Assembly: GCA_900550395.1 (NCBI GenBank)
Contig: URSD01000034.1
Location: 1-27,405 of the forward strand
Length of the DNA: 27,405 nucleotides
Reading direction: 5' to 3'
From: an uncultured Porphyromonadaceae bacterium
GTDB taxonomy: Bacteria; Bacteroidota; Bacteroidia; Bacteroidales; Muribaculaceae
In this document: positions 7,386 to 15,902 of the stretch, one piece after another
How the letters are laid out: every line of letters begins with the position of its first letter
Position numbering within the stretch: position 1 is the stretch's first letter
Program-made: the position numbers and the translations under genes
The notes under the pieces: generated by a model
Seen by the model: only the letters and a program-made list of their open reading frames with translations
The model's database searches: none
What the model was told of the DNA's origin: nothing

Positions 7386-8384
7386 TCAATTGTTTTTATT
7401 GATAAGGTTGACGATGACTTTAACCATCGTGTCCTTTTCTTCGGTGCGGCTTTCGGCAATCATGAGAGTGAGCGCGACAAGGGTGTTATCGGCGATACGC
7501 TTGGAGCCGTCCTCATTATAAAGGATGCCATTGCCGTTGAGAAACCACAGGAACAATGTGGCGGCAATGCGTTTGTTACCGTCGCTGAACGAGTGGTTCT
7601 TGGTGACAAGATACAGGAGCATGGCTGCTTTCTCTTCCACTGACGGGTAAAGGTCGATGCCGCCGAAAGTCTGGTAAATCTGTCCGATGGAGCTTTTGAA
7701 GGAATCATCTTTCTCGTTGCCAAACAATGTGCTGCCGCCGAATTTCTCATGCAGCTCGCGGATGACTTCCATCGCATTTTCGTATGTGGCATGAAAAGCC
7801 TCTTTGCCTGTGGTGTCCTCAATCTTCAACTCCTGATAATCGTAGCGGTCGAGAGTGTCGAGTGCGTATGTGTAATCGACAACGACATCAAGCAACGAAC
7901 GGCTGTCCTCTGTCAGCTTCTCCTGATTCTGTATTGTGCGACCCAATACCTTGACCAACTGGCTCAACTCGTCGTACTTCTGCGCAGCAACCCGTTCGTT
8001 GATTGCGTAGCCCTGCAAAAGGTATTGTTTCAAAACCTGATTCGCCCAAATACGGAATGCCGTGGCGTTCTTGGAGTTGACACGATAGCCCACCGAAAGG
8101 ATAGCATCAAGATTATAGAAATTTGTATCTTTCGTCTGAGTCTTTCCGGATATTGCGCCATGCCGAGTGGTTGTTTCCATTTTGGAAATAACCATATCTT
8201 CCTGAAGTTCTCCGGATGCGAAGATATTCTTAAGATGTTTGGATATAGCAGGTACTTTTGTTCCAAACAGTTCCGCAATCTGACGCTGAGTAAGCCAGAT
8301 TGTATCTCCTTTGACCCTTACATCTATCCGGGTGTCTCCTTGAGGCGTCTGATATATTACGAGTTGAGAATTATCAGTTTCCAT
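7386..8384 (-). CDS. RhuM-Fic/Doc fusion protein
   Basis: 332 aa from the ATG at 8384; a TTG two codons earlier is less likely. Residues ~8-130 are a RhuM-type domain (WLTQRQIAELFGT, IxKHLKNIF, FYNLDAILSVGYRVNSKNATAFRIWANQVL), named for a Salmonella SPI-3 protein and common on mobile elements. Residues ~190-332 are Fic/Doc: HSFSDGNKR at 264-272 matches HxFx[DE]GNKR with catalytic His264. Fic enzymes transfer AMP or other nucleotides to proteins and Doc phosphorylates EF-Tu, so a toxin-like protein-modifying role is likely. No [ST]xxxE[GN] inhibitory motif or separate antitoxin gene was seen. It lies between two copies of the gdpD 3' end and is less GC-rich than gdpD, both signs of insertion. 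Confidence 0.85.
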   Translation of the reverse strand: METDNSQLVIYQTPQGDTRIDVRVKGDTIWLTQRQIAELFGTKVPAISKHLKNIFASGELQEDMVISKMETTTRHGAISGKTQTKDTNFYNLDAILSVGYRVNSKNATAFRIWANQVLKQYLLQGYAINERVAAQKYDELSQLVKVLGRTIQNQEKLTEDSRSLLDVVVDYTYALDTLDRYDYQELKIEDTTGKEAFHATYENAMEVIRELHEKFGGSTLFGNEKDDSFKSSIGQIYQTFGGIDLYPSVEEKAAMLLYLVTKNHSFSDGNKRIAATLFLWFLNGNGILYNEDGSKRIADNTLVALTLMIAESRTEEKDTMVKVIVNLINKNN

Positions 8385-8432
8385 ATCCAAAGTAACGTTT
8401 CTTATGAAGCGCCCTCATAATTCAGCGATTCC

Positions 8433-8743
8433 TCATCTCCACAGGTCGGGGCGGTCGGTGATGATGCCGTCCACGGGGAGGTCGGGGGCCGACTGGGGTG
8501 AGTCGAGGGTCCAGATCTTCACCTCCTTGCCGTGCGCGTGCATGTCGTCGACAATGCTGCGGGTCACGGAGTTGGCGTAGAAATTGAACGACGATACATG
8601 GCGGTAGCGGTCGTAGTCGAACGCAGAGAAGCCGCCGTCGAATATCAGTGGCAGGCCCCGCATCCGGCATATCAGCAGCTTCTCCAGGCGCAGTTCCGGA
8701 GCCAGGGCGTGAGTCACGGCCAGCACCTCGTCGCTGAAACTCT
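8433..8743. repeat. Direct repeat copy B of the gdpD 3' end
   Basis: Forms the functional 3' end of the intact phosphodiesterase gene (codons ~179-280 plus stop). It matches 6914-7224 base for base apart from about 12 substitutions. Sequence similarity stops abruptly on both sides of the block. Confidence 0.9.
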
Positions 8744-9275
8744 GCACCACCACGCGCCCGCAGGCTCCGTGGCGGCGGAACGTCTCGACCATGCGCTGCT
8801 CGATGCCCGGATACTGCCCGGGCTTGTGCTTCACCTCCACGAGCAGGCGCGCACGGTCGCCCACCAGCTCCAGCACCTCGTCGAGCGTCGGAATCCGCTG
8901 GTCGGTCACGTTGCCGTCGGCGTCCTTGATGTGCAGCGCCTTGATTTCCTCAAGGGTCATGTCGGCGATGGTGCCGTGGCCGTCGGTCGTGCGGTCCACG
9001 CTCGCGTCGTGGCACACCACGAGGGCATTGTCGGCCGTCTGGTGGATGTCAATCTCCAGCATGTCGGCTCCGGCGGCGATGCCGCGCTCCATGGCTAAAA
9101 GCGTATTCTCCGGCGCGATACCGGCGCCTCCGCGGTGAGCCACCACTATGTAGCGGCGCGGAGCCTCGGTGCTCATGCCCCTGCGGGCGAATATGCCGGG
9201 CACGGCGCACCAGGCGGCATAACCAAGCACGGCAGCGCAGGCAGCGCCCACTCCTATAATCACTTTCGTCTTCAT
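8433..9275 (-). CDS. Membrane-anchored or exported glycerophosphodiester phosphodiesterase
   Basis: 280 aa from the ATG at 9275. Residues 4-25 form a signal anchor or signal peptide. The GDPD barrel starts with VVAHRGGAGIAPENTLLAME (44-63), with His47-Arg48, and continues with MLEIDIHQTADNALVVCHD (72-90; Glu74, Asp76, His89) and LLVEVKHK (144-151; Glu147), the metal and catalytic residues of UgpQ/GlpQ-type enzymes. It should hydrolyse glycerophosphodiesters to glycerol-3-phosphate plus alcohol outside the cytoplasm. Its ATG overlaps the TGA of the preceding 1397-aa NTPase gene (ATGA), so it is translationally coupled to it. Its 3' third is duplicated downstream in a chimera. The family is certain; why it is tied to a STAND NTPase is not known. 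Confidence 0.9.
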   Translation of the reverse strand: MKTKVIIGVGAACAAVLGYAAWCAVPGIFARRGMSTEAPRRYIVVAHRGGAGIAPENTLLAMERGIAAGADMLEIDIHQTADNALVVCHDASVDRTTDGHGTIADMTLEEIKALHIKDADGNVTDQRIPTLDEVLELVGDRARLLVEVKHKPGQYPGIEQRMVETFRRHGACGRVVVQSFSDEVLAVTHALAPELRLEKLLICRMRGLPLIFDGGFSAFDYDRYRHVSSFNFYANSVTRSIVDDMHAHGKEVKIWTLDSPQSAPDLPVDGIITDRPDLWR

Positions 9276-12200
9276 ATCTTTATCTTGAATAGGTGGCGGC
9301 AGAGTATACGCACCACGCTGTTGTACCATTGGAAACAGTCGCGCGACTGCGGAGCCGTGCGTATGGCCTCCGTGGCAAAGCGGTCCACGGCCTCGTTGTT
9401 GAGCAGCGACCACATCAGGAAGTTGCCGAAGCGGTGCGTGAAGAGGTCGCTCAGCTTCTCCGTGTCGCCTATATTGCCGAGTATTTCCTCGCGGTAGGCC
9501 GCCACGCCGGGGAAGGAGAGCCCCGCGAGCTCGCCCTGCAGGAAGCTGCGCGTGCGCTCCGGGAAGTAGCGGTGGGCGGTGCTGAGCACACGCCCCGCCT
9601 CGGCCACGAGCGTGCGGCCGTCGTGGTCGGGATTGTCCGACGGCGCGGCGTCAAGCCTGCGCACGTCCTCAGCCGTGGGATAAGCCGCCAGAATATGGCG
9701 CATGAGCTGTAGAGGCAGCTCTATCAGGCCGCAGTCGCCTATCATCTCCGAGATATTGTCGAGCAGATGCAACAGCATCCCGCGGTCGGCGTCCACTATC
9801 GCCTTGTCGATAAGCTCATAGAACAGCGGTGCGCAGCGGCCGTCGCCCGGACGCGCCGTGCCGTCGCCGCAGTGGCGGCAGTAGACCACGCCGTACCAGT
9901 TCATTACGTTGCGCTTATAGTAACCCGTGGCGTTGGCCCGCGCGCTGTTGCGCGCACGGAAGCGTCCGCGGCAGCGGCGCGTCCAGTCGGCCGCCTCGCG
10001 CGTGTAAATCTCCAGAATCTCGGGATTGTCGGCGGCCGAGTTGTACTGCACCTGGTAAAGCACGTAGAGCAGCGACATCTGCGAATAGTCGCTCCATGCG
10101 TCGCGCTCGCGACCGGGCGCCAGCAGTCTGCGTATCAGCGGACTGATATTGCTCCACGCGGCCGTACCCATAACAACGAGAATGCGTTCCAGCACGAAGT
10201 AGGAGAAGCTGCATCCCGTGCCGTAGGCGTCGGCGATGGCAGGATGCAGCGCGGCGAACCCGGCAGCCTCGGCGGCGGTGTCACCCTCGCCGCGGCGCGC
10301 GCGCCCGTAGTGGCCTACGAAGTCCATTATGTCGCCAGTCAGGCGGCGGCTCCAGCGGTCGGCCGCCGCTGCGGCAGGCATCACGGCGTCGTCCCAGAAG
10401 CCGGCGTACTCCACTGCGTTGTTCACGTAGTCGCTTTGGAAGGTTATCTGTCGGCGCATCACCGTCTGGAGGAACGGCATCGCCATGCGCACCAGCGAGA
10501 AGCGCAGCGTGGCGTACGAGGCGAGGCCGCGTATGCGTTCCAGCATGTCGTCCACCATGGCGTCGTCGGGCTTCGGAGCCATGCAGGCGTCGATGATGAG
10601 CAGCACGGCCAGGCGCACGCCGGTCTCCACGAAGCGCATCATGCGCCTGCGGCGGCGTCCGGCCAGCAGATTCGAGGCCAGGCTGCGGCGCTGCACGTCG
10701 TCGAGCATCTCGCGCACGATCCGCGCCGTAAGATTCTCGCGCAGAGGCACTCCGCCGCGCGTGTGGCGACGCCGCGAGAGATAATAGGCCTGCTTGCAGG
10801 CGTCATCGCTCACGTCGGTGATGCTGTCCTCCATCAGGCGCCACATCATCAGCATCGGGTCCGAAGCATACAGGTCCTCGTTGTAGTAGTCGCTGAGGAG
10901 CATGTTCGTCAGCGACACCGAGGCCGCCGTGCGCAGGCGCCGTATGGGAGCCAGACGCGCACCCAGCTCGCGGTTGCGGGCTATCAGCTCCGGCGTGGCC
11001 TCTGCGGCGGCGATGCTGCGCTGCGTCTCATTGTATCCGGCAATCAGCACCGGGTCAGCAGGCATCGTGTCAAGCATGCGCCGTTGCAGCTCCGTGAGCT
11101 GCGGCTCATAGTTTTCGCCCACGAGCACGTCGGCCACATCGTTGGTAAGCTGCATCACGTCGGGACGTGTGCTGTGCAGCGCCGTCAGCTCCAGCAGCGT
11201 GTCGTAGCTGCCGTCGGACAGGTCCGTCAGCAGCGAATTGCGCAGTGCGCCTATGAGCACGGCATTGGCCTCCGTGCCGTCCAGCACGCGCAGATAGTCG
11301 GCCGTGGCGGGCGCGCCGCCGTGGCGCCGCCTGAACGAGAGGCACAGCGCGTACTCCAGGAAACGCTCGTAGATAAATTCCACCACATTGCTGCGCTCGC
11401 CGCCGGGCAGCGTGCGCACGCACTCCTTCAGGATGGGTCGCTCGGGGCTGCGCAGCAGCTCGGCGTAGGCCACGCTCACGCCGCCGTCGGGCTTATAGAC
11501 CCTCGAGGCCAGACGGTGCAGCGGCGACGAAGCGTCGTCAAGCGCCTGAAGCAGAGCAGCCGAGGAGATGCTGGAGGAGGGACGGCCGTTCAGATAGGTG
11601 TCGAGGATACGGTCGGCCAGCTCGTCTATCAGCTCGCACTGGAGGCGTCCGGCAAAGGCGCGCTCACGGATGTCGTCGAGCATGGTGGCGAACAAGCTCA
11701 CCGATGTGAAGCACGCCGGGTCGCTCACGAACACCTTGCCTATATTGTTGCCGCAAGCGTACTTTAACGTGAGGGGATCGCGCAGACGCAGCAGCACGCG
11801 GCGGTCAATGCTCTCGAAGTCCGACTGCATCTGGTACAGCTTGCCGTAAATGCGGTAGGCCTCGCGTGTCTCCTCGGCGCTGAAGCCGCCCACGCTGCAC
11901 CCGTCGCCGCCACCGTCGGCGGGGATGAAGCAAAGCGCCGGGTCGGGCGTGACGGCGGGCAGTATGCTGTTCTTCCACGTGAAACTGCGGCACGTGGCTA
12001 CCACCTTGAATCGCGGCCTGTCGGGCCGCACTAATAGCTCCGTGATGTCGCGGAACAGCGCCACGGGGCCGGGAGCCGCGTCGGGCTGCCCGTCGGGCGC
12101 GGTGTAGCTCAGGCACTCGTTCAGGGCATCGAAGAGGAAGTACACGTTCTCGCCGCTTTCCGCGGCCTTGGCGTGGAGGGTCTCCAGCACGCGCTCTATG

Positions 12201-13465
12201 TTGCGCCGCCGGCTCACGCCGAAGATGTCGCGCAGTGTCGCCGGCAGCCCGCAGGCGCCGAGTTCGGCGCTGTTGAATATGAGCACCGCGCGGCCCTCGC
12301 GCAGCAGTTCCGACGTCCAGTGGCACAGCTGGTTGGTCTTGCCCTGCCCCGCCTCGCCCGGCAGCGCCATGAGCGTCCGGGCGGCGTCGGCCCTGAAGTC
12401 GGCAAACATGCGTCCGAGCTCGCGCCGGTCCACGAACAGCTCGCTGCTGAATTTCTTCTCCTTCTGCACCTGCATCATGTAGGCGCGCGAATGCACCGCC
12501 GCGGCGTCCAGTATCTCCTGCCAGTTCATTTCGCGGGCCACGTCGAAGGAGGACACCACACGCGCCAGGCAGGCGTCGAGCGCCGCGTTCATGTCCTCGG
12601 TCTCGAAGCGGTGCACCAGCTGACTCGACGACTCGTAGCAGATACTCTCGTCCTTGAGCGTCTGGAACAAGAAGATGTAGCCGTCGGCGCTCAGCATCGC
12701 CAGAGGCCATACGTCGCACACGTTGCCCGAGGCGTCCGCTACATAATAGTGACCCGGCTCAGCGGCAAACGCGGCACCAGCGGCCGGCGGCAGCTGCTCG
12801 TCGCGGCTGCGGGCGTCAAGGAGGCACCCCGCGGCATCAGCGGCGTAGAAAGAATATGTATGCAACGGCTCCAATCCCTTGAGCATGGCGAGCAAATGGC
12901 TGCTGAGACTGTCGAACGCGCGCTGATAGAACGACTGCGCCAGCGATGTGCTGTGGCCCTTGAAGTCGTTGCGCACCTTCACCACGCCCGTCTGCCGTGC
13001 CGACCCGGCGAGGATGTTGAAGCGCGCCGACACCACGTTGGCGCTCAGCGAGCGCACCAGGGCGTCGTCAGGCAGCAGACGCAGGGCGGCCTGCATCAGC
13101 GGGTGCAAAAGCTCGTTCACATGGTCGCCGAACGACAGCGGGCGCTTCATGTCGATGGTGCGCACCACGCGCTCCAGGGCCTTGCGCGCCTGCGCGTCGG
13201 CCCCGGCTGCAAGGGGCGCCATCCGCGCCAGCAGATAGCAGTTGAGCCACTGCACCGACATCTCGAAGAAGTCGAGCAGATGGGTCAGCGCCTCCTTGTA
13301 GTCCGACTCGGCGCGCGACTGTTCGGCGCGGGCCAGCGGATTGGACATAGTGAACGGCAGGCGCTCTATGCTGCTGCTCAGCAGCGCCTCATATTCGGGC
13401 AGCCTGCGCCCTTCGGCCAGGGCCTCGGCCATGCGTTGTGCGGGGGTGGAGGGAGGAGATGCCAT
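9272..13465 (-). CDS. Large STAND/NACHT-type NTPase with putative HEPN-like N-terminus
   Basis: 1397 aa from the ATG at 13465. An upstream ATG (13540) is rejected because the -7 box at 13486-13493 lies inside that extension. Residues ~45-200 are helical and contain VRNDFKGH (164-171), which fits the R-N-x(4)-H motif of HEPN RNases; I treat this as a suggestion. A short beta-rich segment follows (~204-290). The NTPase core has Walker A GEAGQGKT (370-377), Walker B VYFLFDALNE (441-450, NACHT-like D-A-x-E/N-E ending) and VVATCRS (488-494) as sensor. Residues ~600-1397 are long helical, probably repeat, sensor sequence. No membrane helices. The architecture, effector then switch ATPase then large sensor, is that of STAND antiphage proteins (Avs and relatives), but I recognise no named family. 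Downstream gdpD overlaps by 4 bp; a membrane protein is divergent. Confidence 0.75.
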   Translation of the reverse strand: MASPPSTPAQRMAEALAEGRRLPEYEALLSSSIERLPFTMSNPLARAEQSRAESDYKEALTHLLDFFEMSVQWLNCYLLARMAPLAAGADAQARKALERVVRTIDMKRPLSFGDHVNELLHPLMQAALRLLPDDALVRSLSANVVSARFNILAGSARQTGVVKVRNDFKGHSTSLAQSFYQRAFDSLSSHLLAMLKGLEPLHTYSFYAADAAGCLLDARSRDEQLPPAAGAAFAAEPGHYYVADASGNVCDVWPLAMLSADGYIFLFQTLKDESICYESSSQLVHRFETEDMNAALDACLARVVSSFDVAREMNWQEILDAAAVHSRAYMMQVQKEKKFSSELFVDRRELGRMFADFRADAARTLMALPGEAGQGKTNQLCHWTSELLREGRAVLIFNSAELGACGLPATLRDIFGVSRRRNIERVLETLHAKAAESGENVYFLFDALNECLSYTAPDGQPDAAPGPVALFRDITELLVRPDRPRFKVVATCRSFTWKNSILPAVTPDPALCFIPADGGGDGCSVGGFSAEETREAYRIYGKLYQMQSDFESIDRRVLLRLRDPLTLKYACGNNIGKVFVSDPACFTSVSLFATMLDDIRERAFAGRLQCELIDELADRILDTYLNGRPSSSISSAALLQALDDASSPLHRLASRVYKPDGGVSVAYAELLRSPERPILKECVRTLPGGERSNVVEFIYERFLEYALCLSFRRRHGGAPATADYLRVLDGTEANAVLIGALRNSLLTDLSDGSYDTLLELTALHSTRPDVMQLTNDVADVLVGENYEPQLTELQRRMLDTMPADPVLIAGYNETQRSIAAAEATPELIARNRELGARLAPIRRLRTAASVSLTNMLLSDYYNEDLYASDPMLMMWRLMEDSITDVSDDACKQAYYLSRRRHTRGGVPLRENLTARIVREMLDDVQRRSLASNLLAGRRRRRMMRFVETGVRLAVLLIIDACMAPKPDDAMVDDMLERIRGLASYATLRFSLVRMAMPFLQTVMRRQITFQSDYVNNAVEYAGFWDDAVMPAAAAADRWSRRLTGDIMDFVGHYGRARRGEGDTAAEAAGFAALHPAIADAYGTGCSFSYFVLERILVVMGTAAWSNISPLIRRLLAPGRERDAWSDYSQMSLLYVLYQVQYNSAADNPEILEIYTREAADWTRRCRGRFRARNSARANATGYYKRNVMNWYGVVYCRHCGDGTARPGDGRCAPLFYELIDKAIVDADRGMLLHLLDNISEMIGDCGLIELPLQLMRHILAAYPTAEDVRRLDAAPSDNPDHDGRTLVAEAGRVLSTAHRYFPERTRSFLQGELAGLSFPGVAAYREEILGNIGDTEKLSDLFTHRFGNFLMWSLLNNEAVDRFATEAIRTAPQSRDCFQWYNSVVRILCRHLFKIKI

Positions 13466-13478
13466 GTGTTTTCGCAGG

Positions 13479-13533
13479 TTTTTTGCAAAGATACCCAATT
13501 TTTTGCAAAAACGAAATTTAATGGTTAGATTTG
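13479..13533. promoter_or_regulatory. Overlapping divergent promoters with paired repeats
   Basis: Minus direction: TATCTTTG at 13486-13493, about 21 bp before the NTPase ATG. Plus direction: TTTG at 13502-13505, 20-bp spacer, TAGATTTG at 13526-13533, only 7 bp before the ATG at 13541, so that mRNA would be almost leaderless. The 11-mer TTTTTTGCAAA occurs at 13479-13489 and again at 13499-13509, exactly 20 bp apart (two helical turns), each with a TTTTGCAAA half-palindrome. A shared operator is possible. Confidence 0.55.
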
Positions 13534-13540
13534 CAGCCAT

Positions 13541-14785
13541 ATGGCACAATACTCCGACACTTGCTTCCTATGTGGCTATTTCAGCAGCCGCATCCCGCAC
13601 CCGGACGGCATCCGGGCGCTCGCCGACGCCGGCTGGACCATGCAGCCCTACGACAAAGCGGCCGCCGATGAATATCGCCGCTTCTACTATCCCGAGTTCG
13701 TCGACTTCTGGCTCGGCTCCGGCGACGGTGACAACGACCGGCCCGTCGTGACCTTCACCACCGCGTGCTGCGGCGGCGCAGGCCCCGAGTTTGCAGCCGG
13801 CTGCGGCGGACAGCTGCGGAGCATACGCCTGTGCCTGATGCCCTTCGGCATGGTGCTATACGCCATCGAGCTCACGCTGGAAGGCGACGACCTCAACGCC
13901 TTCACCCTCACCCTCTCGCGGCTGCGCGGCAGCTTTGCATCCGTACCGGCGATAGCCCGGCCGTTGCGCCGCGCCATGGACGCTCTCGGCGTTCCCGCCG
14001 ACGCGCCAATGATTGAAAGCGGCAACAAGCTGAAACTTTTCCACATAGTACGCTGTCTCACCCCTGAAGCCGTTGCGGCCGCCGCCGGCGACGCCACCCT
14101 CTTCCAGCTCGGCTCGCTTGTACGGGTAGCGCCCTACGATCCCGCTGACCCTGGCGAGGTCTCGCCCTCCTACCTCGCCGCGACCATACGCGACAGCAAA
14201 CTGAGTTTCTACAACAACTGGACGGCGCTCGCTTTGTTCGACACCTTTACCATCCTTGCGCACGACGTGCCGGACTGGATGGTGAAAAACTGGTGCGAGG
14301 ACTACTTCGGCAAAATCTACATGCACAGCCTCTTCAGCAAGTTCTACCTCTACCGCCAGAACGCCCGCTTCCGCGCCGACCCCGACGCCGGCGAGGACAT
14401 AGAGAAAGAACTGAATGAATTTGAACGCACATGCTGCTTCCACCACATCAGCTACAACTTCATGCCCGGCGAGGTGGACCGGGCCATCGACCGTTCGCTC
14501 GACCTCGCCCCGGAGCGCAGCCTGCTCCGCAGCTACATCGCCACGTGCAACGAACAGCGCGCCAAGACCTCCGACCGCCGCGTCAACGCCCTGCTCACGC
14601 TGCTCACCGTTCTCACCGTGGCCTCCACCCTCTGGGACTTCTCGAGCATGGTCAACGCCCTCTACCCCTTCGGCACACAGTTCGGCTCCGAGGCCACCGG
14701 ATTCCGCGCCGTAGTCTCCGCGGCCATCCTCATCATCCTCTGCGCCGTGCTCTATATCATGCTCCCGCGCCGCAAGAAAGCTTAG
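13541..14785 (+). CDS. Unknown protein with two C-terminal membrane helices, divergent from the STAND NTPase
   Basis: 414 aa, MAQYSDTCFLCGYF... A soluble N-terminal region of ~340 residues includes a CxxC (8-11), a Cys/Gly-rich stretch (TTACCGGAGPEFAAGCGG, ~75-92), and conserved-looking aromatic motifs (SFYNNWTALALFDTF; YFGKIYMHSLFSKFYLYRQNARFR; FHHISYNFMPGEVDRAI). Near the C-terminus come two hydrophobic segments, ~348-368 and ~389-409, followed by a basic RRKKA tail. The helical stalk plus a terminal membrane hairpin is reminiscent of CorA-like ion-channel folds, but there is no GMN motif and I do not recognise the family. Its promoter is intertwined with that of the STAND NTPase, suggesting linked control and perhaps a membrane-effector or sensor role. 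Function unknown. Confidence 0.7.
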   Translation: MAQYSDTCFLCGYFSSRIPHPDGIRALADAGWTMQPYDKAAADEYRRFYYPEFVDFWLGSGDGDNDRPVVTFTTACCGGAGPEFAAGCGGQLRSIRLCLMPFGMVLYAIELTLEGDDLNAFTLTLSRLRGSFASVPAIARPLRRAMDALGVPADAPMIESGNKLKLFHIVRCLTPEAVAAAAGDATLFQLGSLVRVAPYDPADPGEVSPSYLAATIRDSKLSFYNNWTALALFDTFTILAHDVPDWMVKNWCEDYFGKIYMHSLFSKFYLYRQNARFRADPDAGEDIEKELNEFERTCCFHHISYNFMPGEVDRAIDRSLDLAPERSLLRSYIATCNEQRAKTSDRRVNALLTLLTVLTVASTLWDFSSMVNALYPFGTQFGSEATGFRAVVSAAILIILCAVLYIMLPRRKKA

Positions 14786-14794
14786 TTACGCAAC

Positions 14795-14827
14795 AAAAAA
14801 GCGCGCCGCTTCCGCAGTGCGCTTTTT
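14795..14827. terminator. Bidirectional terminator between convergent genes
   Basis: AAAAAAGCGC at 14795-14804 pairs with GCGCTTTTT at 14819-14827, giving a U tract in both directions. It lies 9 bp after the stop of the plus-strand gene and just beyond the stop of gapA. Confidence 0.8.
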
Positions 14828-14846
14828 ATGGATGAACAGCTGTGGA

Positions 14847-15854
14847 TTAGCCGTTGTACTTCTTCATGACAGCGATGAGGTCGAGCACCTTGTTGGAGTA
14901 GCCGATCTCGTTGTCGTACCAGCTGACAACCTTAACGAAGGTGTCGGTCAGAGCGATACCTGCCTTTGCGTCGAAGATGGAGGTGCGGGTGTCACCGAGA
15001 AAGTCGCTGCTTACCACTGCGTCTTCGGTGTAGCCGAGGATACCCTTGAGTTCGCCTTCGCTGGCTTCCTTCATGGCAGCGCAGATTTCAGCGTAGGTAG
15101 CGGGCTTGGCGAGGTTGACGGTGAGGTCAACAACGCTGACGTCAAGAGTGGGGACACGCATCGACATGCCGGTGAGCTTGCCGTTGAGTTCGGGGATAAC
15201 TTTGCCTACAGCCTTGGCAGCGCCGGTGCTGGAGGGGATGATGTTGCCGCTGGCAGCACGGCCGCCGCGCCAGTCCTTCATGGAGGGACCGTCAACGGTC
15301 TTCTGGGTAGCGGTGGTGGAGTGTACGGTGGTCATGAGGCCGTCGGTGATGCCGAACTTGTCGTTCAGGACCTTGGCGATGGGAGCGAGGCAGTTGGTGG
15401 TGCAGCTGGCGTTGGAAACGAACTGCTGACCTGCGTATGTCTTGTCGTTTACGCCGCATACGAACATGGGAGTAGCGTCCTTCGAGGGAGCCGACATAAC
15501 AACGTACTTGGCACCGGCTTCGATGTGTGCCTGAGCCTTTTCCTGAGTGAGGAAGAGACCGGTGGACTCAACGACGTACTCTGCCTCTACTGCGCCCCAG
15601 TTGATTTCTTTCGGGTCGCGGCATGCGGTAACGCGGATGTGCTTGCCGTTTACGATGAGCTCGCTCTTCTCCATGTCGTAGTCAACGGTGCCGTCGAAGT
15701 GGCCGTGCATTGTGTCATACTTGAGCATGTAGGCCATGTAGTCTACGGGAAGAAGGTCGTTGATAGCAACTACTTCGATGTCGTCGCGCTTTGTGCTGGC
15801 GCGGAATACGAAGCGACCGATACGGCCGAAGCCGTTAATACCGATTTTAGTCAT
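14847..15854 (-). CDS. gapA: Glyceraldehyde-3-phosphate dehydrogenase (type I)
   Basis: 335 aa, the usual length. INGFGRIGR (6-14) is the NAD-binding loop. Asp33 in AINDL indicates NAD rather than NADP preference. SNASCTTNCLAP (147-158) holds catalytic Cys151, and His178 is in TTVHSTTATQ. RAASGNIIPSSTGAAKAVGKV and the C-terminal WYDNEIGYSNKVLDL are standard. It oxidises glyceraldehyde-3-phosphate to 1,3-bisphosphoglycerate in cytoplasmic glycolysis. It has its own promoter and a hairpin-containing leader, and is bounded downstream by a strong bidirectional terminator, so it is a single-gene unit. Confidence 0.97.
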   Translation of the reverse strand: MTKIGINGFGRIGRFVFRASTKRDDIEVVAINDLLPVDYMAYMLKYDTMHGHFDGTVDYDMEKSELIVNGKHIRVTACRDPKEINWGAVEAEYVVESTGLFLTQEKAQAHIEAGAKYVVMSAPSKDATPMFVCGVNDKTYAGQQFVSNASCTTNCLAPIAKVLNDKFGITDGLMTTVHSTTATQKTVDGPSMKDWRGGRAASGNIIPSSTGAAKAVGKVIPELNGKLTGMSMRVPTLDVSVVDLTVNLAKPATYAEICAAMKEASEGELKGILGYTEDAVVSSDFLGDTRTSIFDAKAGIALTDTFVKVVSWYDNEIGYSNKVLDLIAVMKKYNG

Positions 15855-15902
15855 AGTAAATATTTGATAAACTATTGGGTTATGAATGTTCTCGAAGAGT
15901 TT

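Noticed and set aside
7382..7459. Upstream extension of the GIY-YIG frame into the RhuM-Fic gene
   Set aside because: The extension overlaps the RhuM-Fic coding end in another frame and has basic low-complexity sequence unlike GIY-YIG proteins, which start close to the G-I-I-Y strand.
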